Origin: Psychroserpens luteus | Lineage (GTDB): Bacteria; Bacteroidota; Bacteroidia; Flavobacteriales; Flavobacteriaceae | Direction: 5' to 3' | Assembly: GCF_015319355.1 (NCBI RefSeq) | Contig: NZ_JADILU010000004.1 | Location: 124,001 to 188,000 of the forward strand | Length of the DNA stretch: 64,000 bases | Shown here: in pieces, positions 1-7,584 of the stretch | Layout of the letters: each line of letters opens with the position of its first letter | How positions within the stretch are numbered: position 1 is the first letter of the stretch | Position numbers and translations under genes: made by a program | The notes under the pieces: generated by a model | Told to the model about the DNA's origin: nothing | The model's input: only the letters and a program-made list of their open reading frames with translations | Database searches by the model: none

Positions 1-840
1 GTGAATGTTGTGATTTTATATCCTTCTGGAAAAGTGAGTGATATTCAAGAAAAACAGCTCACAACACTTGGTCAAAATATTACTGCTTTAGAGGTCGATG
101 GTGTTTTTGATGACTGTCAAGATATGGTCAAAAAAGCATTTTTAGACGAGTCGATTACGAGCAAAATGCAATTAACTTCTGCCAATTCTATCAATGTGGC
201 TCGCTGGTTACCGCAATTATTCTATTTCATGTTTGCATATAAGCAATTGCACAATCAACATGATGAGATTGTATTTTCTATTCCTAGTGGTAACTTCGGA
301 AATATCTGTGCAGGAATGGTAGCGCAACAATTAGGATTACCTATCAAACATTTTATTGCGTCTAATAATGCCAATAATGTAGTCACAGAATATTTAAAAA
401 CAGAACATTACAACCCAAAACCATCTGTAGCGACAATTAGTAACGCGATGGATGTTGGAAACCCAAGTAATTTTATTCGCATTCAAGAGATTTACAAAAA
501 CGATTTTAAGCGTTTACAAGCCAATCTATCATCGTTTAGCTATACCGATGAACAAACGAAAGAGGCGCTTTTAGAGATTTATAAGACTTATAATTACGTT
601 GCAGATCCTCATGGAGCTGTTGGTTATTTAGGTTGTAAAGATTATTTAAAAACAAACCCAAATGCGCATTGCGTGTTTTTGGAAACAGCGCATCCAACTA
701 AGTTTTTAGATGTCGTTGAAGATGTTATTGATGCTGAAATCACATTACCTCCTCAAATTGAAGCTGTAATGGGTAAGGAGAAAGTTGCTTTGCAGATTTC
801 TGACTATGAAGGGTTAAAAGGTTTTTTGTTGGGTAAGTAA
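1..840 (+). CDS. thrC: Threonine synthase, C-terminal part (cut by window edge)
   Basis: This is the last 279 residues of threonine synthase, the PLP enzyme that converts O-phosphohomoserine to threonine. The frame is open at base 1, so the GTG there is probably an internal codon and the true start lies outside the window; family members are about 430 residues. The stretch reading PSGNFGNICAGMVAQQLG and the following SNNAN segment are characteristic of the PLP phosphate-binding part of fold-type II enzymes. The Schiff-base lysine would lie in the missing N-terminal part. In Flavobacteria thrC usually ends a thrA-thrB-thrC operon, which fits the absence of a downstream partner. A 22-bp repeat begins 2 nt after the stop codon. 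Confidence 0.93.
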   Translation: MNVVILYPSGKVSDIQEKQLTTLGQNITALEVDGVFDDCQDMVKKAFLDESITSKMQLTSANSINVARWLPQLFYFMFAYKQLHNQHDEIVFSIPSGNFGNICAGMVAQQLGLPIKHFIASNNANNVVTEYLKTEHYNPKPSVATISNAMDVGNPSNFIRIQEIYKNDFKRLQANLSSFSYTDEQTKEALLEIYKTYNYVADPHGAVGYLGCKDYLKTNPNAHCVFLETAHPTKFLDVVEDVIDAEITLPPQIEAVMGKEKVALQISDYEGLKGFLLGK

Positions 841-841
841 G

Positions 842-925
842 CTTGACTTTCTAAAAAAAATAGTCGAACTTCGTTTAACTGCTGATATCGACAATTAAAA
901 CAGTCGATATCCAAAGGCATTGTAA
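842..925 (+). repeat. Cassette-border repeat copy A, with hairpin
   Basis: The first 22 bases (842-863, beginning CTTGACTTTC and ending in an A-run plus TAG) recur exactly at 1921-1942. The whole 84-bp element recurs in diverged form at 16287-16415. Its core is a perfect 9-bp inverted repeat, GATATCGAC (884-892) and GTCGATATC (903-911), with a 10-nt loop. It lies just upstream of a small ORF, as the second copy does. The function is unknown; it could be a leader hairpin or the border of a mobile cassette. Confidence 0.6.
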
Positions 926-946
926 AACATTTCCCAAAACTGTTTC

Positions 947-1528
947 TTGAATAAAATGAACTCAAATAATAAAATCTTTCTGATAATTTTAAAGGTATTG
1001 GCAATTTTAGGATTGATTCTGACTTTTTTGAGTTTTGGTGGCAGAGGTTATGGGTTTAGAAGACCAAATACAAATTTCTATCCAATAGCAATTGGAATTT
1101 GTTTAATACTACCTTATTTATTACATCTGATTTTATCCAAACCAAAACCAAAGAAAAATCTGAGGAATAATTCTAAAAAATTTGATAAAAGCGGATTTAT
1201 TATAGAAGACTATAAAAATCAAAAATTAAAGTCTGATTTATTGGACATTTTTATACTTAATGAAACAAATGAAAATCTAATAATAAATCGTAAATCAATT
1301 CTGGAACCTGATAATTGGTATATTTTCCAAATAGATAAATACAAACCTATTTATTTCAGTAATGGAATTGAATTTCATATCGATAATGATAAAAATTTGG
1401 AAACAATAGATTACAGGAATCAAATTATAAGTTTAGGAGATGAAAATTTTGAATTGTACGAAGTTCCTGAATATGTCAATTGGGCTCTTGTAATTGCAAA
1501 TTCAAACGAAGGAGATACTGCTGAATAA
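947..1528 (+). CDS. Hypothetical membrane-anchored protein
   Basis: I do not recognise the family of this 193-residue protein. Residues about 8-30 and 44-62 are two hydrophobic segments separated by a Gly/Arg-rich loop (FGGRGYGF). They are followed by a Lys/Asn-rich linker and a soluble domain of about 120 residues rich in Asn, Asp and Ile, so it is probably anchored in the inner membrane by its N-terminus. Two ATG codons three residues apart can serve as start. The gene sits inside an insert bounded by 22-bp direct repeats, between a hairpin repeat and a downstream 22-nt motif that also flank an unrelated broken gene at 16.4 kb. This suggests a recently acquired cassette. Confidence 0.6.
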   Translation: MNKMNSNNKIFLIILKVLAILGLILTFLSFGGRGYGFRRPNTNFYPIAIGICLILPYLLHLILSKPKPKKNLRNNSKKFDKSGFIIEDYKNQKLKSDLLDIFILNETNENLIINRKSILEPDNWYIFQIDKYKPIYFSNGIEFHIDNDKNLETIDYRNQIISLGDENFELYEVPEYVNWALVIANSNEGDTAE

Positions 1529-1538
1529 AAAACGTTTT

Positions 1539-1560
1539 ACAACAAAGTACTGTGCTAAAA
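1539..1560 (+). repeat. 22-nt cassette 3' motif, copy A
   Basis: This motif begins ACAACAAAGT and continues with ACTGTGCTAAAA, 10 nt after the stop of the preceding ORF. The copy at 16837-16858 matches at 20 of 22 positions and also lies about 10 nt after the end of a small ORF. It may be a recombination site, a conserved 3' UTR element or the trace of a shared ancestor. Confidence 0.45.
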
Positions 1561-1576
1561 AACAAGTAAAAATCCA

Positions 1577-1916
1577 TTAAATTTTAGCTAATTTACTTTT
1601 ATATTTATTATCAAATATTAATCCTGATTTAGCAATGGCAAAGGCTTGTTTTAATAGCTTATTACACACTGCGATTAATGCTAGTTTTTTTACTCTTCCC
1701 TTTGGCAACGATCCTTTCATAAAGTGCTCGGCATGCTTTGTTATATTTACAAGTAGTAAAACTGCACATAAATAATAAATTTCTGAGTTTTTGATTTCCC
1801 ATTTTGCTAATTCTTGGTCCCCAAGCTGGTGCTCGTTTGTAACGAGTACCCATTCGAGTTAATACAAAAAATAAAGTCTCGTTAATCTTAAAATAATCAA
1901 ACACAATAAAAATCAC
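1577..1916 (-). pseudogene. IS110-family transposase C-terminal remnant, frameshifted
   Basis: On the minus strand the sequence encodes the typical C-terminal tail of IS110/IS116/IS902 transposases: MGNQKLRNLLFMCSFT, then CKYNKACRALYERIVAKGKS. A run of seven A's after KGKS shifts the frame. Reading one base on restores the expected end, KKLALIAVCNKLLKQAFAIA, followed by KSGLIFDN and a stop at 1577. The N-terminal DEDD catalytic domain is absent and the first 20 or so residues of the open frame are unrelated sequence. This is a decayed IS110 end inside the direct-repeat-bounded insert. The remnant cannot be active. Confidence 0.8.
1824..1848 (+). repeat. REP-like 25-mer, copy 1
   Basis: The element has the form AGCTGGTG, then the small palindrome CTCGTT-TGT-AACGAG, then TA. 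Related 25-mers occur at 16865-16889 and 17816-17840, each with one arm mismatch. Here it overlaps the decayed transposase, where it is read in frame only by chance. Confidence 0.55.
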
Positions 1917-1920
1917 CAGA

Positions 1921-1942
1921 CTTGACTTTCTAAAAAAAATAG
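1921..1942 (+). repeat. 22-bp direct repeat, right copy
   Basis: This is an exact copy of 842-863. The two copies bound a segment of about 1.06 kb holding one small ORF and the IS110 remnant. The pair looks like the scar of an insertion or a recombination between two border elements. Confidence 0.6.
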
Positions 1943-2113
1943 ATTTATTGACTTACGTCATATAGTTTGGCTTGAAACAATATTAGTTTTGCTAATCGAA
2001 AAATTAAAAATAGTTTAAAACGGAAACTGTTCAACCTCAATTAAAAGTTCATATTAATGGTCTGGACTCAAAAAAGAACGTATATCTCAAAATTAATTTA
2101 AATAGTATTTATT

Positions 2114-2404
2114 ATGAGTAAATTAAAAATTATAGCTACAATTATTGTAAAACCCGAATTTAAGGAAGATGTCTTTAATATGTTGCAAACCGTAACCGAT
2201 GCCACACGGAAAGAGGAAGGTAATATCTCGTATATATTACATGAAGATATTAATAACAGCTCAAAGGTCATAATTTTAGAAGAATGGAAATCTCAGGAAG
2301 CGATCGACTTTCATAATCAAACAGAGCATTTTTTAATATTAAAGACCGAACTTGGAAAAAAGGCCGATAGTTTAACGATAGACATAATAAGAGCGTCTTA
2401 TTAA
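2114..2404 (+). CDS. Antibiotic biosynthesis monooxygenase-domain protein (YgiN-like)
   Basis: This 96-residue protein belongs to the ABM/YgiN superfamily of dimeric ferredoxin-like folds. Members oxidise quinols or other small aromatic substrates without a cofactor. Visible hallmarks are the N-terminal strand LKIIATIIVKPE, the central ISYILHED, the EEWKSQEAIDFH segment and the HFL before the last helix. It has no signal peptide and is cytoplasmic. The next gene starts 26 nt downstream on the same strand, so the two may be co-transcribed. The substrate cannot be told from sequence. Confidence 0.85.
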   Translation: MSKLKIIATIIVKPEFKEDVFNMLQTVTDATRKEEGNISYILHEDINNSSKVIILEEWKSQEAIDFHNQTEHFLILKTELGKKADSLTIDIIRASY

Positions 2405-2430
2405 TGTTATAACTTAAAATAGTATACAAA

Positions 2431-2925
2431 ATGAAAAAGTCAATTTTAATAGTACTGTGTATTGCAGTATCTTTTTTAGCAAACGCACAATCAAATTCTG
2501 AACTTTACACTTACAAGCAGTTTGGTAACAAGTACGTTGTAAGTATTCAAAACCATGCTGAGATTACAAAAGCAATCACTGCGTTTGTGAAAGAGCATGA
2601 TATAAAAGCAGGAACAATTGTAGGTCTTGGTGCTGTAAATGAAGCTACTTTACGATTTTTTGATCCAGCTACTAAAGAATTTGTAGATAAAACGTTTTCC
2701 GAACAAATGGAAATCACCAACTTAACAGGCAATATATCTCAACAAAATGATAAGCACTACATACACATGCATGTAGCTCTTGGACGTAACGATTACAAGG
2801 CTTTAGCGGGACACTTGCTTACAGCCAAAATTAATGGTGCTGCAGAATTTGTTATAGAAAGTTTTGATGGAACCGTTAATCGCTATTATGATGAAGATAC
2901 GGGTCTAAACTTGTACGAATTTTAG
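2431..2925 (+). CDS. Secreted PPC/DUF296-domain protein
   Basis: A signal peptide (residues 1-19, ending in FLANAQ) precedes a single PPC (plant and prokaryote conserved, DUF296) domain. Typical marks are GTIVGLGAVNEATLRFFD, NLTGNIS and the paired histidines HYIHMHVALG. Bacterial PPC proteins form trimers and the conserved histidines can bind metal. In plants the domain accompanies AT-hook DNA-binding proteins, but an exported copy cannot act on DNA. It probably works in the periplasm on an unknown ligand. It follows the YgiN-like gene by 26 nt. Confidence 0.82.
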   Translation: MKKSILIVLCIAVSFLANAQSNSELYTYKQFGNKYVVSIQNHAEITKAITAFVKEHDIKAGTIVGLGAVNEATLRFFDPATKEFVDKTFSEQMEITNLTGNISQQNDKHYIHMHVALGRNDYKALAGHLLTAKINGAAEFVIESFDGTVNRYYDEDTGLNLYEF

Positions 2926-3217
2926 AAGCATAGAAGAGTAAACAAGTAATAAACATAGACAAATTACTGCATTCATAGCCTTGGAAATGTGCAAATTCAA
3001 TTAAAGTGTCAACTAAATGCAGAAATGAATTACGACGGAACTATGACTAATAGTAATACTATTATGGAATTTTCAAAAGAACACAATTTGATCGTTTATC
3101 AAAAAAATGATAAACAATCCAGAACTTGCTAATGGCATTAAAATGTTATTACACTATAAAATAATGACTTAAAGATTATTCTGTCTTATTTTAAACAAAC
3201 ATCTAAAAATAAAAAAC
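2926..3217 (+). other. Intergenic gap with a possible ORF relic
   Basis: One frame stays open from 2959 to the stop at 3132 and would read about 57 residues, including LGNVQIQLKCQLNAEMNYDG. The only ATG in it gives 35 residues (3025-3132). I see no convincing start or family match, so this is either a gene relic or chance. Nothing else is recognisable in the gap. Confidence 0.25.
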
Positions 3218-3961
3218 ATGAAATACGTATTATTACTCCCATTATTCTTACTACAAATGATTGTTCATGCACAATCGACTAATACCCTTAACAGCTCTGA
3301 AAAAGTGGATGACAAGTTGTTACTAACCATCTTTCTTAAACATGATCAAAGTATGACTTTGAATGAGATTGAAAAGATAAGAACGGATCAAGGCTTTTAC
3401 GAAAACCTCCCTCCAGAAGGTGTGTCTGTAGTGAATTGGTTTGTGGTTATGGGACTTGGTCAAGTGGCGGTGTTAGAACTTCCTGCTTCAAAATTATCTG
3501 CTGTAAATTTAGCAATTGAGAGAACCGCATGGAAGGCTTTTACAACAGAGATGTATGCAACTTACAATTTGTATCCTATCATAGAACATAAGTTGAAAAA
3601 TAAGTCAAAAGTGACGCTAGATGCAAAACCAAGTTCTGAAAAAGCGGATGACAAGTTGTTATTAACCGTCGTTCTTAAACATGATCAAAGTATGACTTTA
3701 AATGAGATTGAAGCGATAAGAACCAATCAAGGGTTTTATAAAAATCTTCCTCCAGAAGGTACTTCTGTAGTGAATTGGTTTGTAGTTATGGGACTCGGTC
3801 AAGTGGTGGTGTTAGAACTTCCTGCTTCAAAACTATCAGCTGTGAATTTGGCAATTGAGAGAACCGCATGGAAAGCTTTTACAACAGAAATTTATCCAAC
3901 GTACAACCTATACCCTATCATAGAAAATAAACTAAAGAATAAGTCAAAGGTAGATTACTAG
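3218..3961 (+). CDS. Secreted protein of two tandem copies of one domain
   Basis: After a signal peptide (MKYVLLLPLFLLQMIVHAQ) come two nearly identical domains, about residues 28-128 and 141-243. Each runs SEK.DDKLLLT, KHDQSMTLNEIE, PPEG.SVVNWFVVMGLGQV, LPASKLSAVNLAIERTAWKA and ends YNLYPIIE. I recall single-domain relatives as uncharacterised proteins with a ferredoxin-like/dimeric alpha-beta-barrel look; no function is established. Two fused copies would form internally the pseudo-dimer that single-domain relatives may form as homodimers. The high identity of the copies, at DNA level too, points to a recent internal duplication. Confidence 0.7.
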   Translation: MKYVLLLPLFLLQMIVHAQSTNTLNSSEKVDDKLLLTIFLKHDQSMTLNEIEKIRTDQGFYENLPPEGVSVVNWFVVMGLGQVAVLELPASKLSAVNLAIERTAWKAFTTEMYATYNLYPIIEHKLKNKSKVTLDAKPSSEKADDKLLLTVVLKHDQSMTLNEIEAIRTNQGFYKNLPPEGTSVVNWFVVMGLGQVVVLELPASKLSAVNLAIERTAWKAFTTEIYPTYNLYPIIENKLKNKSKVDY

Positions 3962-4029
3962 ATTTTAAGTGATCATAATCGGTCAAAAAAACATAATAAA
4001 ACCGTTGGCAATACTAAAACACACAATAG

Positions 4030-5190
4030 ATGAAATCGAGAAAATTATTAATGATCCCTGGTCCAATAGAATTTGAAAGTGAAGTGATGCAATGTATGGC
4101 AGTACCAACTCCTAGCCATGTGTCGCCAGATTTTATAGACTGCTTTGCCAATAGTTTAAAACTAATGAAAGAGGTTTGGCAATGCCCATCTGGTCAAGCA
4201 TTCATAATAGCAGGAACAGGTACACTTGCTATGGACATGGCAGCAGCAAACCTAATAGAAACCGGAGATAAAGCACTTGTAATATCTACAGGCTACTTTG
4301 GGTTACGTTATGCCGAAATCTTAAAAAGATATGGAGCTCAAGTAGATATCCTTGAAGCTGAAGTAGGTAACATTGTACCCTTAGAGCTTATAGAACAACA
4401 ACTAAAATCTAAAAGCTATAAACTTTTAACTTTTACGCACGTTGACACATCAACAGCTGTTTTAAATGATGCTAAACGTATTGGTACCTTAGGTAAAAAG
4501 TACAACGTATTAACCATTCTAGACGGTGTTTGTTCTGTTGCGGGCGAAGAAATTAAGCAAGAAGATTGGGGAATTGATGTGGTACTTACAGCATCCCAAA
4601 AAGCAATAGGCGTTCCTCCAGGGCTCGCGCTTTTAGTGGCCTCTCAAAATGTAATGCAAGCATTTGAACAACGAACAAGTCCTGTTTCTAATTACTATGG
4701 TGATTGGGCCAATTGGTTACCAATCATGAAAGCTTATGAAAATAGACAAGCCTCTTATTTTGGGACGCCTCCAGTGAATCTTATAATAGCTTTAGAAAAA
4801 AGTTTACAACTCATTTTAGAGGAAGGTTTAGACCATCGTTTTGACCGACACAAAAGCGCAGGCAAAGCTATGCGAGCTGCAATAAAAGCTTTAGGCTTGG
4901 ACTTATTATCAAAAAACGAATACGTTTCTGCAAACACTTTATCAGCGCCCTTATATCCAAGTCAAATAGACACTAACGCTTTTTTAAAGTCAGTAAACCA
5001 AGAAGGCGTTATATTAGCTGGAGGGCTTTTACCTCAATTAAAAAAAAATTATTTTAGAATTGGACACATGGGATCGGTAAACAAGAATGATTTACTCGCA
5101 ACCGTAGGAGCTATTGAATCAGCATTGAAAAACAATGGATACTCACATGAATTAGGATTGGGAACAGCTCAAATATTAAAACACTTCTAA
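4030..5190 (+). CDS. Class V aminotransferase, alanine-glyoxylate/serine-pyruvate type
   Basis: This 386-residue PLP enzyme belongs to the AGXT/SPT group, which transfers amino groups from alanine or serine to glyoxylate or pyruvate. It opens with the family motif MIPGPIEF, binds PLP phosphate around GTGTLAMD, and carries LDGVCSVAGEE. The Schiff-base lysine is Lys191 in TASQKAIGVPPGL. The length is normal. An ABC ATPase gene starts 8 nt after its stop, so the two look like one operon. The exact substrate pair is not readable from sequence. Confidence 0.88.
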   Translation: MKSRKLLMIPGPIEFESEVMQCMAVPTPSHVSPDFIDCFANSLKLMKEVWQCPSGQAFIIAGTGTLAMDMAAANLIETGDKALVISTGYFGLRYAEILKRYGAQVDILEAEVGNIVPLELIEQQLKSKSYKLLTFTHVDTSTAVLNDAKRIGTLGKKYNVLTILDGVCSVAGEEIKQEDWGIDVVLTASQKAIGVPPGLALLVASQNVMQAFEQRTSPVSNYYGDWANWLPIMKAYENRQASYFGTPPVNLIIALEKSLQLILEEGLDHRFDRHKSAGKAMRAAIKALGLDLLSKNEYVSANTLSAPLYPSQIDTNAFLKSVNQEGVILAGGLLPQLKKNYFRIGHMGSVNKNDLLATVGAIESALKNNGYSHELGLGTAQILKHF

Positions 5191-5198
5191 CTAGAATA

Positions 5199-6434
5199 AT
5201 GAAACCATCACATTATCATTATGCTATAGAAGACAATGCACGTTCACCACAAGAGCATTGGTTACCTCAATTATTGAGTGGCGCATATAAATTACCAGGA
5301 TTAGAAGGAAAAAGGGGTGTTTTATTTTCAAATTCCGTTTTAGAAAAATATATTCAAGAGGAAGAAAAACACGATAATTTTGAGTTAACATCGGGAATAA
5401 ACAGAAGCATTAGAACATTATCTACTGGTGAGCAAAAAAAAGCATTGCTTTCTTATCTACTGGAACAAAACCCAGATTTTATAGTACTAAATAATCCTTA
5501 TGAAACCTTAGACAAAGCGTCTGTGGCTGTATTAAAACAACAGTTAATTACTTTGTCTAAAAATATGTCTATCGTATTTATTTTCAACAGACAAGATGAT
5601 GTATTACCCGTAATTACCCATATCATTACATTTGAAAAAGCCAAGCTTAAAGCAATGGTACCAATTGAAGACTATTATTTTAAAAGAAGTGAATTTGTTT
5701 TTAATAAAGACATCCCACCAGCGATAACAACGTATACCAATATTCCAGAAGTGCTCGTAACGCTTAAGAATGTAAATGTGAATTATGACGATCGTTCCAT
5801 TCTAAAAGATATTAACTGGACTATTAAAAAAAAAGAGTTTTGGCATTTAATTGGCCCTAATGGCTCAGGCAAAACGACAATACTATCTATGATTTACGGG
5901 AACAATACTAAGGGGTATGGCCAAGATGTATATCTCTTTGGTAAGAAAAAAGGTAGTGGGGAAAGTGTTTGGGATATAAAACAACGCATTGGCTATATTA
6001 GCCCTTCTATGTTAGAATTATTTAAACGAAAACATACTGTAGAGCAAATGATTATTTCAGGTTTTTTTGATAGTATTGGATTATATCAAACACCATCTAC
6101 CGAACAAGTCAATACTACTGCTAAGTGGATGGAAGTCTTAAATTTAAGTAAAGAAAAAAACACTTCTTTTCTTAAATTATCACCAGCTACTCAACGCTTG
6201 ATATTAATAGCAAGAGCGATGATTAAGCATCCGCCTTTACTTATCTTAGACGAACCACTAATTAATGTAGATGATGAAGGCACAATGCTTATTTCTGCTT
6301 TAATAAACAAAATCGCACAAGAAAGTGAGACCAGTATTTTGTTTGTTTCACACCGTGATGAGGCTAATATCTACCCTGATTTTACCTATGAGCTTCACCC
6401 TTCGCCAAAGGGTTCTGTTGGTATACAGAAATAA
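5199..6434 (+). CDS. Tandem ABC ATPase, ModF-like, with degenerate first domain
   Basis: The protein has 411 residues with two ABC-type halves. The C-terminal half is complete: Walker A GPNGSGKTT (219-227), a signature-like LSPATQRL and Walker B LLILDEPL. The N-terminal half keeps a signature (LSTGEQKK, about 74-81) and a Walker B-like FIVLNNPYETLD but has no Walker A. The layout resembles the ModF/PhrA group of soluble double-ABC proteins without a membrane domain. No permease gene is adjacent. Linkage to the aminotransferase just upstream suggests a shared role, which remains unknown. Confidence 0.72.
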   Translation: MKPSHYHYAIEDNARSPQEHWLPQLLSGAYKLPGLEGKRGVLFSNSVLEKYIQEEEKHDNFELTSGINRSIRTLSTGEQKKALLSYLLEQNPDFIVLNNPYETLDKASVAVLKQQLITLSKNMSIVFIFNRQDDVLPVITHIITFEKAKLKAMVPIEDYYFKRSEFVFNKDIPPAITTYTNIPEVLVTLKNVNVNYDDRSILKDINWTIKKKEFWHLIGPNGSGKTTILSMIYGNNTKGYGQDVYLFGKKKGSGESVWDIKQRIGYISPSMLELFKRKHTVEQMIISGFFDSIGLYQTPSTEQVNTTAKWMEVLNLSKEKNTSFLKLSPATQRLILIARAMIKHPPLLILDEPLINVDDEGTMLISALINKIAQESETSILFVSHRDEANIYPDFTYELHPSPKGSVGIQK

Positions 6435-6439
6435 CATAT

Positions 6440-6545
6440 AGCGTGGTTTTGCTTCGCCAGTGAGCTATACTCCGGTCAATTCCGTTTTTATTTGCTAAAT
6501 TACATGCTTAACCACGCAACTAACCATACACAAGACCGTTAAACG
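6440..6545 (-). repeat. Flavobacterial intergenic repeat
   Basis: Read on the minus strand this gap contains GTTGCGTGGTTAAGCATG followed by TAATTTAGCAAAT. I recall this kind of intergenic sequence as common in Flavobacteriaceae genomes, downstream of acquired small genes. It fills the space between the ABC ATPase and the convergent HxlR regulator. No function is known to me and only one copy is present in this window. Confidence 0.35.
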
Positions 6546-6556
6546 AACCTACCTAA

Positions 6557-6868
6557 TCAAACCTCCAAATCCTCCAAACCCCAAGCATCCAAACCTCGTA
6601 AAACGGTCTCAAGAGATTTCCCTCGCTTACTTAAACAGTATTCTACTTTAGGAGGCACAACAGGAAAAACTTTTCTTAAAACGAGTCCGTCTTTCTCTAA
6701 CTCTCTCACAGTTTGGGTGAACATCTTATTAGAAATACCTTGAATTTTCTTTTGTAAGATTCCTGATCGCACCTCGCCTTCTAACAAATGAAATAATATT
6801 AAAGGTTTCCATTTTGTTCCTATTAAATTCATAGTATAATTTAACGGACAATCAATTACTTTACTCAA
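6557..6868 (-). CDS. HxlR-family transcriptional regulator
   Basis: This 103-residue winged-helix regulator of the HxlR family has the standard start CPLNYTMNLIGTKWKPLILF and helix-turn-helix segment KMFTQTVRELEKDGLV, followed by the wing and a C-terminal dimerisation helix. The Cys near the N-terminus (Cys7) is the residue that senses electrophiles or oxidants in some family members such as HypR and YodB. It is transcribed away from the VOC gene at 6990 and shares a 121-nt control region that contains an imperfect palindrome. Confidence 0.9.
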   Translation of the reverse strand: MSKVIDCPLNYTMNLIGTKWKPLILFHLLEGEVRSGILQKKIQGISNKMFTQTVRELEKDGLVLRKVFPVVPPKVEYCLSKRGKSLETVLRGLDAWGLEDLEV

Positions 6869-6915
6869 AATTATAATTTTAATGTATTGATATTCATTAT
6901 TTTACTCGTTTAGGT

Positions 6916-6939
6916 AACTATACTACTTTTTAGTAAGTT
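6916..6939. promoter_or_regulatory. Candidate HxlR operator
   Basis: An imperfect inverted repeat, AACTATACTA (6916-6925) and TAGTAAGTT (6931-6939), lies between the hxlR start codon and the -33 element of the VOC promoter. Its place between divergent genes and its dyad form fit HxlR-type operators. Binding is inferred. Confidence 0.45.
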
Positions 6940-6940
6940 A

Positions 6941-6971
6941 TTGCCTATAAAGCAAATATAAATTATTTTTG
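6941..6971 (+). promoter_or_regulatory. Bacteroidota sigma-A promoter of the VOC gene
   Basis: TTG at 6941-6943 and TATTTTTG at 6964-6971, separated by 20 nt, match the Bacteroidota consensus TTTG-N19-TAnnTTTG. They lie 18 nt upstream of the ATG at 6990. On the opposite strand TATATTTGC (6952-6960) could serve as the -7 element for the HxlR gene. Confidence 0.55.
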
Positions 6972-6989
6972 TACTCTAAATAAAATCAT

Positions 6990-7502
6990 ATGAAAAATTC
7001 TAAAAATTACCCTAAGTCCTTTTCACATATTGGGCTTACTGTTCCAGATATAAAAAAGGCTGTAAAATTCTACTCAGAAGTAATGGGTTGGTACGTTATT
7101 ATGGAACCTTCTACAGTTAAAAAAGAAACTGAAACTGCTATTGGTCAAATGTGTATTGATGTCTTCGGAAACGATTGGACCGAATTTGAAATTGCGCACT
7201 TATCAACTTCAGATGGCATAGGGATTGAATTATTCTCATTTCCGAATGGAATAAAAGAAGCTCCAGAATTCAGCCCATTTAACACAGGTCTCTTTCATTT
7301 TTGCGTGCAAGACCCAAATATTGAAGAACTTATTGAAAAAATTCTGGCTTATGGTGGCAAGCAAAGAATGCCAATTAGAGAATATTATCCAGAAGATAAG
7401 CCTTTTAAAATGTGCTATGTAGAAGATCCTTTTGGGATTGTGTTTGAAATCTACACACACAGTTATGAATTGACGTATTCATCTGGAGCGTATTCAAAAT
7501 AA
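6990..7502 (+). CDS. VOC-family (glyoxalase/dioxygenase fold) protein
   Basis: This 170-residue vicinal-oxygen-chelate protein has two beta-alpha-beta-beta-beta modules. The first begins SHIGLTVPDIKKAVKFYSEV and the second FHFCVQDPNIEELIEKI. Probable metal ligands are the His in SHIGLTV, His/Glu around GLFHF and the Glu in PFGIVFEIY. Such proteins include lactoylglutathione lyases and ring-cleaving dioxygenases. The divergent HxlR gene suggests induction by a reactive electrophile or aromatic compound. The substrate is unknown. Confidence 0.85.
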   Translation: MKNSKNYPKSFSHIGLTVPDIKKAVKFYSEVMGWYVIMEPSTVKKETETAIGQMCIDVFGNDWTEFEIAHLSTSDGIGIELFSFPNGIKEAPEFSPFNTGLFHFCVQDPNIEELIEKILAYGGKQRMPIREYYPEDKPFKMCYVEDPFGIVFEIYTHSYELTYSSGAYSK

Positions 7503-7516
7503 AAAATAATGATGTT

Positions 7517-7543
7517 AAAAAGACAAATTTATTTTGTCTTTTT
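7517..7543 (+). terminator. Rho-independent terminator after the VOC gene
   Basis: The perfect 11-bp stem AAAAAGACAAA / TTTGTCTTTTT has a 5-nt loop and ends in a T-run. The right arm also supplies the TTTG of the arsR promoter, so the two signals overlap. Confidence 0.7.
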
Positions 7544-7577
7544 AACTATTAATCGTAATATTGCAATGAACAAATGA
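7533..7577 (+). promoter_or_regulatory. arsR promoter and operator-like site 1
   Basis: TTTG (7533-7536), 19 nt and TAATATTG (7556-7563) fit the Bacteroidota promoter. Overlapping it is TATTAATCGTAATATTGC followed by AATGAACAAAT, closely matched upstream of the next gene at 7927-7956. Repeating the sequence before both units is what an ArsR-binding site would do, so it is the likely ArsR operator. Confidence 0.6.
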
Positions 7578-7584
7578 AACAAAC

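Noticed and set aside
3025-3132. 35-codon frame starting ATG in the gap after the PPC gene
   Set aside because: There is no recognisable family and no ribosome-binding context; I kept it only as a possible relic in the gap entry.
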